Below are positions 1 to 6,205 of a DNA stretch of 40,572 nucleotides, piece after piece. Origin of the DNA: a virus; the IMG/VR virus record IMGVR_UViG_3300006790_000040, positions 1 to 40,572 of that record. One strand, written 5' to 3'. Position numbers and translations under genes: made by a program. Position 1 is the stretch's first letter. Each line of letters starts with the position of its first letter. The notes beneath the pieces were generated by a model. The model did not search any database. It was not told the DNA's origin and saw nothing but the letters and a program-made list of their open reading frames with translations.

Positions 1-445
1 CGCACTAGCTTCCGCGATTGCTTTCCCGTGCTTTTCGGTGCTGGATAGAACACATCCATGCAGCACGCACAACGTACAATTCAACGTCCGCATAGGGGCA
101 TAGCTTCCACTATACGCCCATGCTTGGCGGTGGCGCACCCGTCCAATGCCTGATGGCTTGTACTGTTCCCCGAGCTAACTCGGCACGGCTTCCATCAGAG
201 GCCTCACCTAGTGGCTCAGGTGGGCGGGGTATACCCTAGGGCAGAAAGGTATAGGGTGGGAGGGGGGACGTGGTGTGCGACGCGATCAATGTATAGGGGT
301 CACTTCTCAACTTTCCAGCTTCCCCAGCCCTAAAAAACAACATCATCCACAGATCTTCCCAGGGTCTTTATATATGGTGCAGAACTTTGCAGAATGCTGT
401 GTTGTTTACCCTGTTCATCTGCAGTTTCCGGTGTATTTTGTATAT
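1..445. other. Left-edge region without a convincing gene
   Basis: I see no credible protein here on either strand. The plus-strand frame open from 275 runs into the gene at 446, but its first 57 codons look random. The region holds a perfect small hairpin (CCGAG, CTAA, CTCGG at 170-183), a 10-bp palindrome GGGTATACCC at 227-236, and two plus-strand copies of TATAGGG (250-256 and 292-298). A third copy of TATAGGG is at 842-848. These may be promoter or processing signals for the single rightward gene, but no clean promoter can be named. Confidence 0.5.
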
Positions 446-793
446 ATGAAGGTATTTGGCCTTAAATCGGAGCGTTTCTGGGACTGGGAAGAAGTGCTCG
501 AGGATGAGCTAGGAAGCGTTGGGTGGGGTGACAGGGGTCGTTTGGTCTGGGGAATGGTAAAAGCTCTTATACAGGGCCTCAGGGGGCGTAAATCGCAGGC
601 TGAGTTAAGGGTGCAGTTTAGGTCTAGGATGAGGATCTGTATGAAGTGCCCTATCTACAGCAAGCATACGCAGACATGCAGGCCTTTTAAGGGCTCACAT
701 CTGGGGTGCGGGTGCTATATGCCCTATGCAGCGCAGTTGAAGGACAAGTGTTGGGCTAAGGAGAACCTGCCTAATGAGGATCTTGGGTGGTAG
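446..793 (+). CDS. Cys-rich small phage protein, probable zinc binder
   Basis: This 115-aa protein is the only plus-strand gene in the left 8 kb. Its C-terminal half carries a CxxC pair (MKCPIY), then TCRPF, then LGCGCYMP and KCW, spaced as expected for a metal-binding knuckle. Similar Cys-rich C-termini occur in small uncharacterised phage and prophage proteins. I chose ATG 446 because the homology-like part begins with MKVFGLKSERFW; the longer frame from GTG 275 adds a low-complexity, non-protein-like leader. No good ribosome binding site precedes either start. Function unknown. It ends 183 bp short of the stop of the convergent early operon. Confidence 0.65.
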   Translation: MKVFGLKSERFWDWEEVLEDELGSVGWGDRGRLVWGMVKALIQGLRGRKSQAELRVQFRSRMRICMKCPIYSKHTQTCRPFKGSHLGCGCYMPYAAQLKDKCWAKENLPNEDLGW

Positions 794-833
794 CCGATCA
801 TTAGTGAGCGCCTAATAGGTTTGCCGATCATTA
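793..833. repeat. 11-bp direct repeat GCCGATCATTA, 30 bp apart
   Basis: GCCGATCATTA occurs at 793-803, overlapping the stop of the preceding gene, and exactly again at 823-833. The 30-bp period is close to three helical turns. This could be a regulator site or chance; nothing else in the window explains it. Confidence 0.45.
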
Positions 834-934
834 ATGGTGGGTATAGGGCCGCGATCTGGTGTGGAGTTTCGAGTATTCGGGAAGTTTTCGTCAGCGAGAA
901 AGTTAATAAAACACGAAATACTTTGTTAGCATAT

Positions 935-963
935 TACAGGAGCAACACTGCCTGTATGTTGCT
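935..963. repeat. Two interleaved inverted repeats between convergent genes
   Basis: TACAGG (935-940) pairs with CCTGTA (951-956), and AGCAACA (941-947) pairs with TGTTGCT (957-963). The two stems are directly abutted and interleaved, so they would be alternative hairpins rather than one fold. They lie between the convergent ends of the plus-strand Cys-rich gene and the early operon. An A/T hairpin at 969-985 (CAAAAAG, CTA, CTTTTTG) spans the stop codon of the HU-like gene. Together they may end transcription from both sides, although no clean terminator U-tract is visible. Confidence 0.4.
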
Positions 964-975
964 TAGAACAAAAAG

Positions 976-1365
976 CTACTTTTTGCATACTTTTTCTTCT
1001 GTTTCGCCTTTATCGCTCTTACCAGCTTGAAGAGATCCCACCAGGAGTTTGATAGTATTTCTTAGTGGAGGAGAGCCAACAAAGCGTGCATAAAAGGAGT
1101 CGAGTTGTACCCTTAAAGCTTCAACAGGATGGTTGGGGCTTACCCTGCCCTTACGGTGCTTGAGGTGCCATGTTCCAACTCCCCATAGGCACACCCTTTT
1201 GTTCTGAACTAGGAGCTCAGGTATGAGGTTGGCGAGCTCCAGTAGGAGCATCTTTACTTTGGCGACTGGGATACCTGTCCTGTTGGCGAGCATCCGGGCC
1301 AAGGTTCTGTTGGATTCCACTTTACTCCAGGACTCACTCGGAGTCTTTCGTGTAGTTGTAGCCAT
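976..1365 (-). CDS. HU/IHF-like DNA-binding protein
   Basis: 129 aa. Residues about 19-85 match the HU fold: LARMLANRTGIPVAKVK as the helical dimerisation part, then the strand ending VCLWGVGTWHLKHRKGR, followed by a P (SPNHP), which corresponds to the GxGxF...R.gRNP region of HU proteins. The remaining C-terminal ~45 residues are an extension not found in minimal HU. A DNA-bending role in replication or packaging is typical for phage HU homologues. It is the last gene of the leftward early operon. The start at 1365 overlaps the preceding gene by 112 bp, unusually long; internal starts would cut into the HU fold. Confidence 0.65.
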   Translation of the reverse strand: MATTTRKTPSESWSKVESNRTLARMLANRTGIPVAKVKMLLLELANLIPELLVQNKRVCLWGVGTWHLKHRKGRVSPNHPVEALRVQLDSFYARFVGSPPLRNTIKLLVGSLQAGKSDKGETEEKVCKK

Positions 1366-1640
1366 AAGTCTGGTTCTAGTTTGCTTCTGATTGCGTCAGG
1401 ATCAATTCTAAGGCGTCCCATTGATACAGCCCAGTCGAGGCCCCTGCCGAACAGGAAACGGACGCACACGTAAGCCTCATCGTGATTGTGAGGTATGTTG
1501 TCTGTGTCGGGTATGAACTTAGGTTCTCCATCAACGATGTAGCCCATCTCTCTCAAGGCGACATAGTTCTCAAATGCCTGAAGAATTACTTCCGACAGTA
1601 GCGCCCTCTCGCCCCTGAGGTCACTGAGCCCACCTATCAT
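1254..1640 (-). CDS. Hypothetical early protein
   Basis: 128 aa, not recognised. It is hydrophilic and mostly helical-looking, with a central acidic, His-containing stretch (DTDNIPHNHDEAY). Its start sits just after the stop of the preceding gene (TGATATG), which supports translation as part of the operon. The last ~30 residues overlap the start of the HU-like gene and look less protein-like, so the true conserved part is probably the first 95 residues. Confidence 0.5.
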   Translation of the reverse strand: MIGGLSDLRGERALLSEVILQAFENYVALREMGYIVDGEPKFIPDTDNIPHNHDEAYVCVRFLFGRGLDWAVSMGRLRIDPDAIRSKLEPDLWLQLHERLRVSPGVKWNPTEPWPGCSPTGQVSQSPK

Positions 1641-1641
1641 A

Positions 1642-1914
1642 TCAAAACGGCAATACGTCGTCCTCGCTGAATGTGTGAATCAGGTCGTCAGCAGCCCATT
1701 CAGTAACCTTGCTGGTGTACCCGCCGCACGACTTGAACACCACATACTGGCCGCCTCGGGTTAGTACGTTCTTAGAGGCTTGTGCTTTGGCTTCCTCGTG
1801 CGAGGAGAATCCCGTCGAAGGCAGTATTGAGGTGCAATACCCATCCCTCACCTCAGCTACGACATAGACCTCCTTATCCGTGAGCTTCGGTGATATCTCT
1901 TCGGTTCCACTCAT
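1642..1914 (-). CDS. Hypothetical early protein
   Basis: 90 aa, not recognised. It has an alternating beta-rich pattern (VYVVAEVRDG, QYVVFKSCGG) and a short acidic C-terminus ending EDDVLPF, reminiscent of protein-protein contact tails. It overlaps the end of the Lar-like gene by 41 bp and is followed at once by the 128-aa gene, so it sits inside the early operon. Confidence 0.5.
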   Translation of the reverse strand: MSGTEEISPKLTDKEVYVVAEVRDGYCTSILPSTGFSSHEEAKAQASKNVLTRGGQYVVFKSCGGYTSKVTEWAADDLIHTFSEDDVLPF

Positions 1915-2062
1915 CCACAGCCTCCTTGCGTGTCTTCTTGAAAGGCCCTAAGGCCCCGCACTCTTTGCAGGCTACCCACCATTCCTTGGAGTCCAGAAAG
2001 GACTTTCTAACTACGGCGGCTCCCCCACAAAAAGGGCATGTATCTGGCTTCTTTATTGGCAT
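1874..2062 (-). CDS. Lar-like zinc-ribbon protein
   Basis: 62 aa. CPFCGG near the N-terminus, then WWVACKECGALGP, then a TRKEAVDEWNRR tail is the pattern of the Lar restriction-alleviation/zinc-ribbon family found in many phages. Family knowledge: named members modulate type I restriction, but most are uncharacterised small zinc ribbons, so the anti-restriction role is only a possibility. A TAGGAG sequence lies about 10 nt upstream of the ATG, and the gene overlaps the stop of the 34-aa membrane peptide by 10 bp. Confidence 0.7.
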   Translation of the reverse strand: MPIKKPDTCPFCGGAAVVRKSFLDSKEWWVACKECGALGPFKKTRKEAVDEWNRRDITEAHG

Positions 2063-2157
2063 CCTTTAAGTACTCCTAGGATGTGCAGAATCACCCAGAT
2101 GATGGGGCTGAACCCGATTATGGGAACAGCCACATCATCTATGGTGAAACGGCCCAT
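2053..2157 (-). CDS. 34-aa hydrophobic membrane peptide
   Basis: A small frame of 34 codons between the DnaA-domain gene and the Lar-like gene. It starts MGRFTIDDVAVPI, is followed by a hydrophobic run (PIIWVILHILGVL) that could make one transmembrane helix, and ends KGCQ. The start forms a TAATG overlap with the stop of the DnaA-domain gene, and its stop overlaps the start of the Lar-like gene. This exact nesting, typical of the operon, is the main support. Function unknown. Confidence 0.55.
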   Translation of the reverse strand: MGRFTIDDVAVPIIGFSPIIWVILHILGVLKGCQ

Positions 2158-2489
2158 TAGAGGTCGTATCCAAGGCGGCGGAGGTGTGCTACCTCACGAC
2201 GCCACTTTCGGTCATTAGTCTCGATGGTCTGCTCCATGCGGGTGCGTGAGTTAATCATGGTGCCGTGGTCACGGTTCATTAATCTGCCTAACTCACTGTA
2301 CCCGTAACCGGATCGAATCAGCATACCCACATAGAAGTGTCGGGGTATTGCTATCTCTTCGGTCCGCCTACCGCCCATGATCTGTTGCTGTGTTACCCCA
2401 AATACTCTGCATATATCTGTCATAAGACGATTTGGGCTAAGTCTTCCACCGCTTGTGGCGGTCCTGCTTCTCATTACTGTTTCTACCAT
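2157..2489 (-). CDS. Stand-alone DnaA domain IV-like protein
   Basis: 110 aa. Residues about 23-92 match the C-terminal DNA-binding domain of the initiator DnaA: ICRVFGVTQQQIMGGRRTEE, then PRHFYVGMLIR, then LGRLMNRDHGTMINSRTRM. The RDHGTM core corresponds to the DnaA signature (RDHTTV) that contacts DnaA boxes. The AAA+ ATPase domain is absent, so it cannot act as a normal initiator. It may mark a phage origin or compete with host DnaA for boxes; both are inference. It lies downstream of the DUF1376 gene and of a structured element, in the replication operon. Confidence 0.8.
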   Translation of the reverse strand: MVETVMRSRTATSGGRLSPNRLMTDICRVFGVTQQQIMGGRRTEEIAIPRHFYVGMLIRSGYGYSELGRLMNRDHGTMINSRTRMEQTIETNDRKWRREVAHLRRLGYDL

Positions 2490-2507
2490 TTTATTGTTTC
2501 TTTTGTA

Positions 2508-2579
2508 GTAGCTGGTGGGGTTAGGCCTAGGGACCCGTTAGGGCAAAGGAGGCGGCCTAGTGGAGTCCCCACCAGCTAC
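2508..2579 (-). promoter_or_regulatory. Long structured element (13-bp stem) upstream of the DnaA-domain gene
   Basis: A perfect 13-bp inverted repeat, GTAGCTGGTGGGG (2508-2520) with CCCCACCAGCTAC (2567-2579), encloses 46 nt that contain a second nested pair (AGGCC/GGCCT) and a small CCC-GTTA-GGG hairpin. It occupies the only sizeable gap in this part of the operon and ends about 20 nt before the downstream start codon. There is no U-tract on either strand, so it is not a plain terminator. It may be a leader RNA controlling translation, an RNase site, or a protein-binding DNA element. Confidence 0.6.
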
Positions 2580-2582
2580 AGG

Positions 2583-2747
2583 TTAATCGTTGCTAAGCTC
2601 CCGTTTAATTCGGTGCAGGTTCTTGTATGACTTCAGGACGTAATCCTGAGTCTCTGCCATGCCCTTCTTGGTGGGCGGCTTGGTGGTTGCCGCCATTAAA
2701 TCAAGGATTACGTGCTCCAATTGCTTCAGTAGTTCTGCTTTGTTCAT
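2583..2747 (-). CDS. 54-aa early protein
   Basis: A small gene starting MNKAELLKQLEHVILDLM. The start is an ATGA overlap with the stop of the DUF1376 gene, which argues for coupled translation. It is helical and charged, with a Pro/Lys linker (TTKPPTKKG) and a basic C-terminal helix (KSYKNLHRIKREL). Not recognised. Its position directly after a helicase-loader-like protein suggests an accessory replication role, which is inference only. Confidence 0.6.
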   Translation of the reverse strand: MNKAELLKQLEHVILDLMAATTKPPTKKGMAETQDYVLKSYKNLHRIKRELSND

Positions 2748-3667
2748 GCTGTTATTTGCGCCTTTAGTTTGTTGAGCTCAGCACGGGCTTCGGGCTTTAG
2801 AGATCCGTCCCCATAACGGTGCTCAGATGAAAAGTCTCCGGTCTCAGGGTTGAGGAACTTGGAACTAAGCTCCTCAATCCGACGATTAGCCTCCTTCCGG
2901 TTGGAGTCGTCCTTGTGCCCCATGAACTCACGCTGTTCGTAGTGGGGGTTAAATCTGTCCAGCTTGAAGAAGTTGTCTGGGTTAAGACCAGTCTGGTACT
3001 TTGTGTCAGCCCACTTCTCTGTGGTGCGAGCAACTGCCTGAAGAATACCGGGCAGGTCCTTGTACTCCTCGATGACTGCAGCAATCAGAGCGCGTCGGGA
3101 TTCGGTCAGTTTGTAGGTCGGACTCTTGAAGCCCTTGGACTCGAGGACCTCGTTCATTTTATCCAAAACCAACCTAATATCGCTCTCGTTTACCCCGCTA
3201 TTATTAATAGAGTTTGAAGTATGAAGTGGCCCGCCTTTAGGCCCTTTTTCAGATAGCCTTTTGCTAGGCCTTTTGGCCTCCTTGCCATTAACCTTCTTGG
3301 CCCACTTGTTTTTGGTCGATTCTCCGCCTTTTTTTGCGTATTCGGCGCGTTTTGCCCGAAGGGTAACCACATGGTTTCGGTATTCCTCGAGCCTTGAGTT
3401 CCTCAAAATACCACTTTCGTCGGCGGCAAACTTCTCCATGACAAGTGCGTACTCCTCGAAAAAAGGTTTTTCTGTATAGCCTTTAGCCCTAGCAAAAGGC
3501 CTACCCGCTAAACGGTCCAAAATAGCCTCATCATCAGGGAGCCCATCACGGTCCCAGGAGTGGCAGAGTAATCGTATGTAGCAGCCGACCTCTTCATTCG
3601 ACATGTGACTTGTGCCCGACAGAAAGTCGTTCACATACAGCTGGAATGCTGGTGGTTTATTCTTCAT
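2744..3667 (-). CDS. DUF1376-type phage replication protein
   Basis: 307 aa. The N-terminus (PAFQLYVNDFLSGTSHMSNE, then VGCYIRLLCHSWDRDGLPDD) is the DUF1376 (YdaU-like) domain, usually at the front of phage replication-initiator or helicase-loader proteins. A lysine-rich linker follows at about 110-150. The C-terminal part (residues ~200-250, LTESRRALIAAVIEEYKDLP and LNPDNFFKLDRFNPHYEQ) resembles the end of phage replication O-like proteins. With DnaB in the same operon, loading of the helicase at the phage origin is the likely job. The start forms an ATGA overlap with the HNH gene. Confidence 0.75.
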   Translation of the reverse strand: MKNKPPAFQLYVNDFLSGTSHMSNEEVGCYIRLLCHSWDRDGLPDDEAILDRLAGRPFARAKGYTEKPFFEEYALVMEKFAADESGILRNSRLEEYRNHVVTLRAKRAEYAKKGGESTKNKWAKKVNGKEAKRPSKRLSEKGPKGGPLHTSNSINNSGVNESDIRLVLDKMNEVLESKGFKSPTYKLTESRRALIAAVIEEYKDLPGILQAVARTTEKWADTKYQTGLNPDNFFKLDRFNPHYEQREFMGHKDDSNRKEANRRIEELSSKFLNPETGDFSSEHRYGDGSLKPEARAELNKLKAQITA

Positions 3668-3966
3668 GACTGTGTTCCTTCATCTGGCTGCATTCCCCAT
3701 TGGCCTTTGGCACACAGGAATCCCATCTCCCGCGCCCAAGTAGGGTTTTCGTTTATCTTGTGATGGCCCTGTCTGGATACAGCCAGCCAGTGGGCCTCAC
3801 ATAGGTACAGGGCACCCGCCCTACCTCGCATGTGGTGCACATCCGTCGCCTTCCTGCTCGGGAACACTGCACACTTAGGGTTGGCCTTCAGGAAGGCCTT
3901 GCGCTTCTGCGCGTAAATCTTCATCTGCTCTCGGCGCTTAGCCGATATGGGGTTAATCCTGCCCAT
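3664..3966 (-). CDS. HNH-like endonuclease
   Basis: 100 aa. The pattern RRKAFLKANPKC-type start, a later ATDVHHMRGRAG, LCEAHWLAVSRQGHHKI and ENPTWAREMGF is that of small phage HNH proteins, with His pair HH as the likely general base region and a later GHH as metal-binding part. The second Cys pair usual in zinc-stabilised HNH proteins is incomplete. In early operons these nick or cut DNA during recombination or replication. It begins in a TGATG overlap with the SWIM gene and ends in an ATGA overlap with DUF1376. Confidence 0.7.
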   Translation of the reverse strand: MGRINPISAKRREQMKIYAQKRKAFLKANPKCAVFPSRKATDVHHMRGRAGALYLCEAHWLAVSRQGHHKINENPTWAREMGFLCAKGQWGMQPDEGTQS

Positions 3967-4226
3967 CAGACTCCTATGTCCTTGTTCTGCTTGGAGAGCT
4001 CCTTAACGATCATGTCAGACATGTACTCCCTGACCGCCAAGATGTGCTTACAGCGTCGAGTCTCCCCGTCCTCAAGCACCTTTGGCTGGAGTCGGCACCT
4101 GAAGTGGGGGCAGTTGCAGGCCCCGTTGCCGTTCAAGGCAGTAACGTCGACCATGTACTCCCCCTTGCCCTGCCTAGAGCGCACCCAGAAGGTGCCCCTA
4201 TCGTGCTCCTTGACTTGGAACTTCAT
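3966..4226 (-). CDS. SWIM zinc-finger protein
   Basis: 86 aa. The CxC...CxH arrangement of SWIM domains is clear: ACNCPHF, then RRCKHILAVREY. SWIM domains bind DNA or protein in transposases, helicases and recombination factors. I chose ATG 4226 over the GTG at 4247 because ATG 4226 makes an ATGA overlap with the preceding stop and has AAGGAG about 12 nt upstream. Probably a small accessory factor of phage recombination or replication. Confidence 0.7.
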   Translation of the reverse strand: MKFQVKEHDRGTFWVRSRQGKGEYMVDVTALNGNGACNCPHFRCRLQPKVLEDGETRRCKHILAVREYMSDMIVKELSKQNKDIGV

Positions 4227-4522
4227 CGCTTGGCGATCTCCTTCCACCGCTCAACCTCCTGCTTGAGCTTCTCAGCTTCCTTTTCGCCGTAATTTTTCAT
4301 CTGCCAGTAGCCGATCCTGTAGCCTCTAACGAATGGATCATCTTTGTCCGCACCCTCCAGAGGCGAAGCCTCAGGTACATCTACCGGAGCGTGATGCAGC
4401 ACGAACGCACCACACTCTGGGCATGAAAGGTTGGATACGATCCCGTCGCCCTCCATGCCGTAGTCCTCAAAGTCATGATCCCCGCCCCAGATCAGCTCAG
4501 CATTGCAGGTCCAGCAGTTCAC
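4223..4522 (-). CDS. Zinc-ribbon protein
   Basis: 99 aa. CWTC at residues 3-6 and CPEC at about 34-37 form a four-Cys zinc ribbon around an acidic loop. A helical, Lys/Glu-rich tail ends the protein (KEAEKLKQEVERWKEIAKR). Zinc ribbons of this layout are common small phage proteins without known function. ATGA overlaps join it to both the nuclease gene before it and the SWIM gene after it. Confidence 0.65.
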   Translation of the reverse strand: MNCWTCNAELIWGGDHDFEDYGMEGDGIVSNLSCPECGAFVLHHAPVDVPEASPLEGADKDDPFVRGYRIGYWQMKNYGEKEAEKLKQEVERWKEIAKR

Positions 4523-5331
4523 TCTCCCACCTCCGGCTTATATTTCTTAGTAGCTTGCCAGATCTTGAGACAGCATGTGAACACAGTCTCAGCGATGGAT
4601 ACTTCTTTGGGCTTCCATGTCTTAGTAAAGAAGGGGCTCGCAATGTTTGAGTCGATCACTACCGACACCAGTGAGACCTTCTCTGGCTCATCAAGGCAGT
4701 TCCTGTAAGCAACGAGCTGTTCGCAGAACTTGGGGTAGAAGGTGGCCCTGGCCTTTACGTTTTGGGTCTTCCAGTCGATGAGCGCCTGAGTCCCGTCTTT
4801 CATGATGGCAAGAAGGTCTGTAGTGCCTGCGTAGCCATCGTCATGGACTAGCGTTAGCTCGGAGGCTACTACCTCATCCAGATGCTCATACGCCCACTTG
4901 AGGTAATAGGTCATCCATGGCCAGTACTCCCAAGTGATCTTCAGCTTACGGAACAGGGCGTTCTCGTCCTTAACCTCAACAACCTTTCCAGAGTGCTCCT
5001 TGATGAACCAGTTGTTGATCTGCTCGATGCCGTCATGAACGCCCGTACCAAAATCTAGGATTGCGTCCTTGTCTCTTCCGGCGATCCCTCGGATTCGGCG
5101 CACATAGTCCTTGTCCTCCTCCTCGTACTTACGGCGGTTGTCGGCGGCAATAAGTATGTGCGTATTTACTCTCCACACATCCAGCCCATCATTAGCCAGC
5201 AGCCCGATTATACCTGAAACAGATGGGTAAAGGTTTTGCTTACGCGCCTCGCGTAGCGTTGTCCGCTTGCCGTCCTCTTGGAAGTGACAGGCAGTGCCGT
5301 CATACTTATACCAGTGTCCTCCTTCAGGCAT
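4519..5331 (-). CDS. PD-(D/E)XK family nuclease
   Basis: 270 aa. The motifs appear in the expected order: GTGVHDGIE at about 95-103, ASELTLVH with Glu158, GYAGTTDLLA with Asp172, IDWKT with Asp186 and Lys188, and a Gln at about 205 followed by LVAYR. This is the layout of RecB/Cas4-like phage exonucleases (E, D, DxK, QxxxY). Likely role: 5'-3' resection for phage recombination, together with the ssDNA-binding protein and the resolvase in this operon. The ATG overlaps the previous stop as TAATG. Confidence 0.8.
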   Translation of the reverse strand: MPEGGHWYKYDGTACHFQEDGKRTTLREARKQNLYPSVSGIIGLLANDGLDVWRVNTHILIAADNRRKYEEEDKDYVRRIRGIAGRDKDAILDFGTGVHDGIEQINNWFIKEHSGKVVEVKDENALFRKLKITWEYWPWMTYYLKWAYEHLDEVVASELTLVHDDGYAGTTDLLAIMKDGTQALIDWKTQNVKARATFYPKFCEQLVAYRNCLDEPEKVSLVSVVIDSNIASPFFTKTWKPKEVSIAETVFTCCLKIWQATKKYKPEVGE

Positions 5332-5642
5332 TAGATTAAGTCCATTTGCTCAGGGTCTCCTTTGGGTCCGGGGAACCAAATGCTGGCCTTCCGGTTCGTG
5401 ACACGGCAGGCTCTGGATTCATCGGACCTGTGCACCTTGCCCATCCGCTCCAGCTCCGGCAGTCGCTTGTGAAAATTCTCATACTCGATATCATCGGAAC
5501 TCTTAGATAGCTCACGAGAAGTAAGTCCGGGGTTAGCTACAACACACGAGAGCACCTCCACTCGCAGGGCTGTGGCGCGGCCTGAGGCCGTTAAATCTTT
5601 TGCAGCCTCACGGCTGGTCTCTGGATCTTTAGTTCTATACAT
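5331..5642 (-). CDS. Winged-helix/HTH phage protein
   Basis: 103 aa. The start (DPETSREAAKDL) followed by a helical region, LTSRELSKSS and RLPELERMGKVHRS looks like a winged-helix DNA-binding domain seen in many small phage proteins. It is the first gene after a strong terminator, so its expression probably depends on read-through or antitermination. It could be a regulator; no target site is evident. Confidence 0.6.
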   Translation of the reverse strand: MYRTKDPETSREAAKDLTASGRATALRVEVLSCVVANPGLTSRELSKSSDDIEYENFHKRLPELERMGKVHRSDESRACRVTNRKASIWFPGPKGDPEQMDLI

Positions 5643-5647
5643 GGTTT

Positions 5648-5691
5648 AAAAAAGGTGAGGGAGCCGGACACAGTCAACCGACTCCCCCACC
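5648..5691 (-). terminator. Strong intrinsic terminator inside the early operon
   Basis: On the minus strand a 14-bp stem, GGTGGGGGAGTCGG with CCGGCTCCCTCACC (two G-U pairs), closes a 10-nt loop and is followed directly by TTTTTT. It lies just after the ssDNA-binding protein gene and just before the winged-helix gene, so it splits the operon into a DnaB/SSB part and a distal nuclease/HU part. Confidence 0.85.
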
Positions 5692-5707
5692 TCGGGGTTG
5701 GGCGGGT

Positions 5708-6193
5708 CTAGAACGGAACGTCGTCTTCTACGGTTTCAACACCTGGCTTAACGTAGTCAGGTTCCTCAGTGAACAGGTCGTCATCCTTGGAGAACTCGAC
5801 CAGATCCAGTACCTGGATTCCATTAAGGCCAGCGCCCATGCCCGACTTACCTTGATAGGTCCAGGGGTACGGTTTGACTATCACGTTGGCTACCGTGCCG
5901 TTGCCAATGTCAGGAATGGCGTCACCAGCCAGAGTCTGGTTGGAGGCGTTCTTAACCCTTGGCTGAATGCCTGACTTACCAGTAATAAACAGGCCCTTCT
6001 CAGGCTGGGGGGTCTCAAGCTCCTCACCTTTCCGAATCTTGAGGCCAGCGTTATGAAGCTCTGTGGCTTGCTCTTTAGTAAGGTTGGTAATATCAGCTAG
6101 GTATTTAAGCTTACCATCTATGTTCTTTGGCTCTTTAATAGAGGCCCAGTACAACTTAACTTCTCTCAGAAGTATTGATTTAGGTTTTTCCAT
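5708..6193 (-). CDS. ssDNA-binding protein, T7 gp2.5-like
   Basis: 161 aa. The N-terminal strand (LLREVKLYWASIKEPK), the central PRVKNASNQTLAG, IGNGTVANVIVKPYPWTYQ and GLNGIQVLDLVEF follow the OB-fold pattern of T7 gp2.5-type proteins of podoviruses. The acidic tail ends VETVEDDVPF, like the interaction tails of SSBs that recruit helicase and polymerase. It should coat ssDNA at the fork and during recombination. It lies 12 bp after DnaB and directly before the terminator. Confidence 0.8.
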   Translation of the reverse strand: MEKPKSILLREVKLYWASIKEPKNIDGKLKYLADITNLTKEQATELHNAGLKIRKGEELETPQPEKGLFITGKSGIQPRVKNASNQTLAGDAIPDIGNGTVANVIVKPYPWTYQGKSGMGAGLNGIQVLDLVEFSKDDDLFTEEPDYVKPGVETVEDDVPF

Positions 6194-6205
6194 ATTTACT
6201 TTTCT

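Noticed and set aside
275-445. N-terminal extension of the Cys-rich gene from GTG 275
   Set aside because: The added residues are low-complexity and unlike protein; the recognisable protein begins at ATG 446.
821-1030. 69-codon plus-strand frame between convergent genes
   Set aside because: Random-looking composition, no ribosome binding site, overlaps the end of the HU-like gene on the other strand.
2337-2630. 97-codon plus-strand frame over the structured element
   Set aside because: Antisense shadow of the DnaA-domain gene and the stem region; no start signal.
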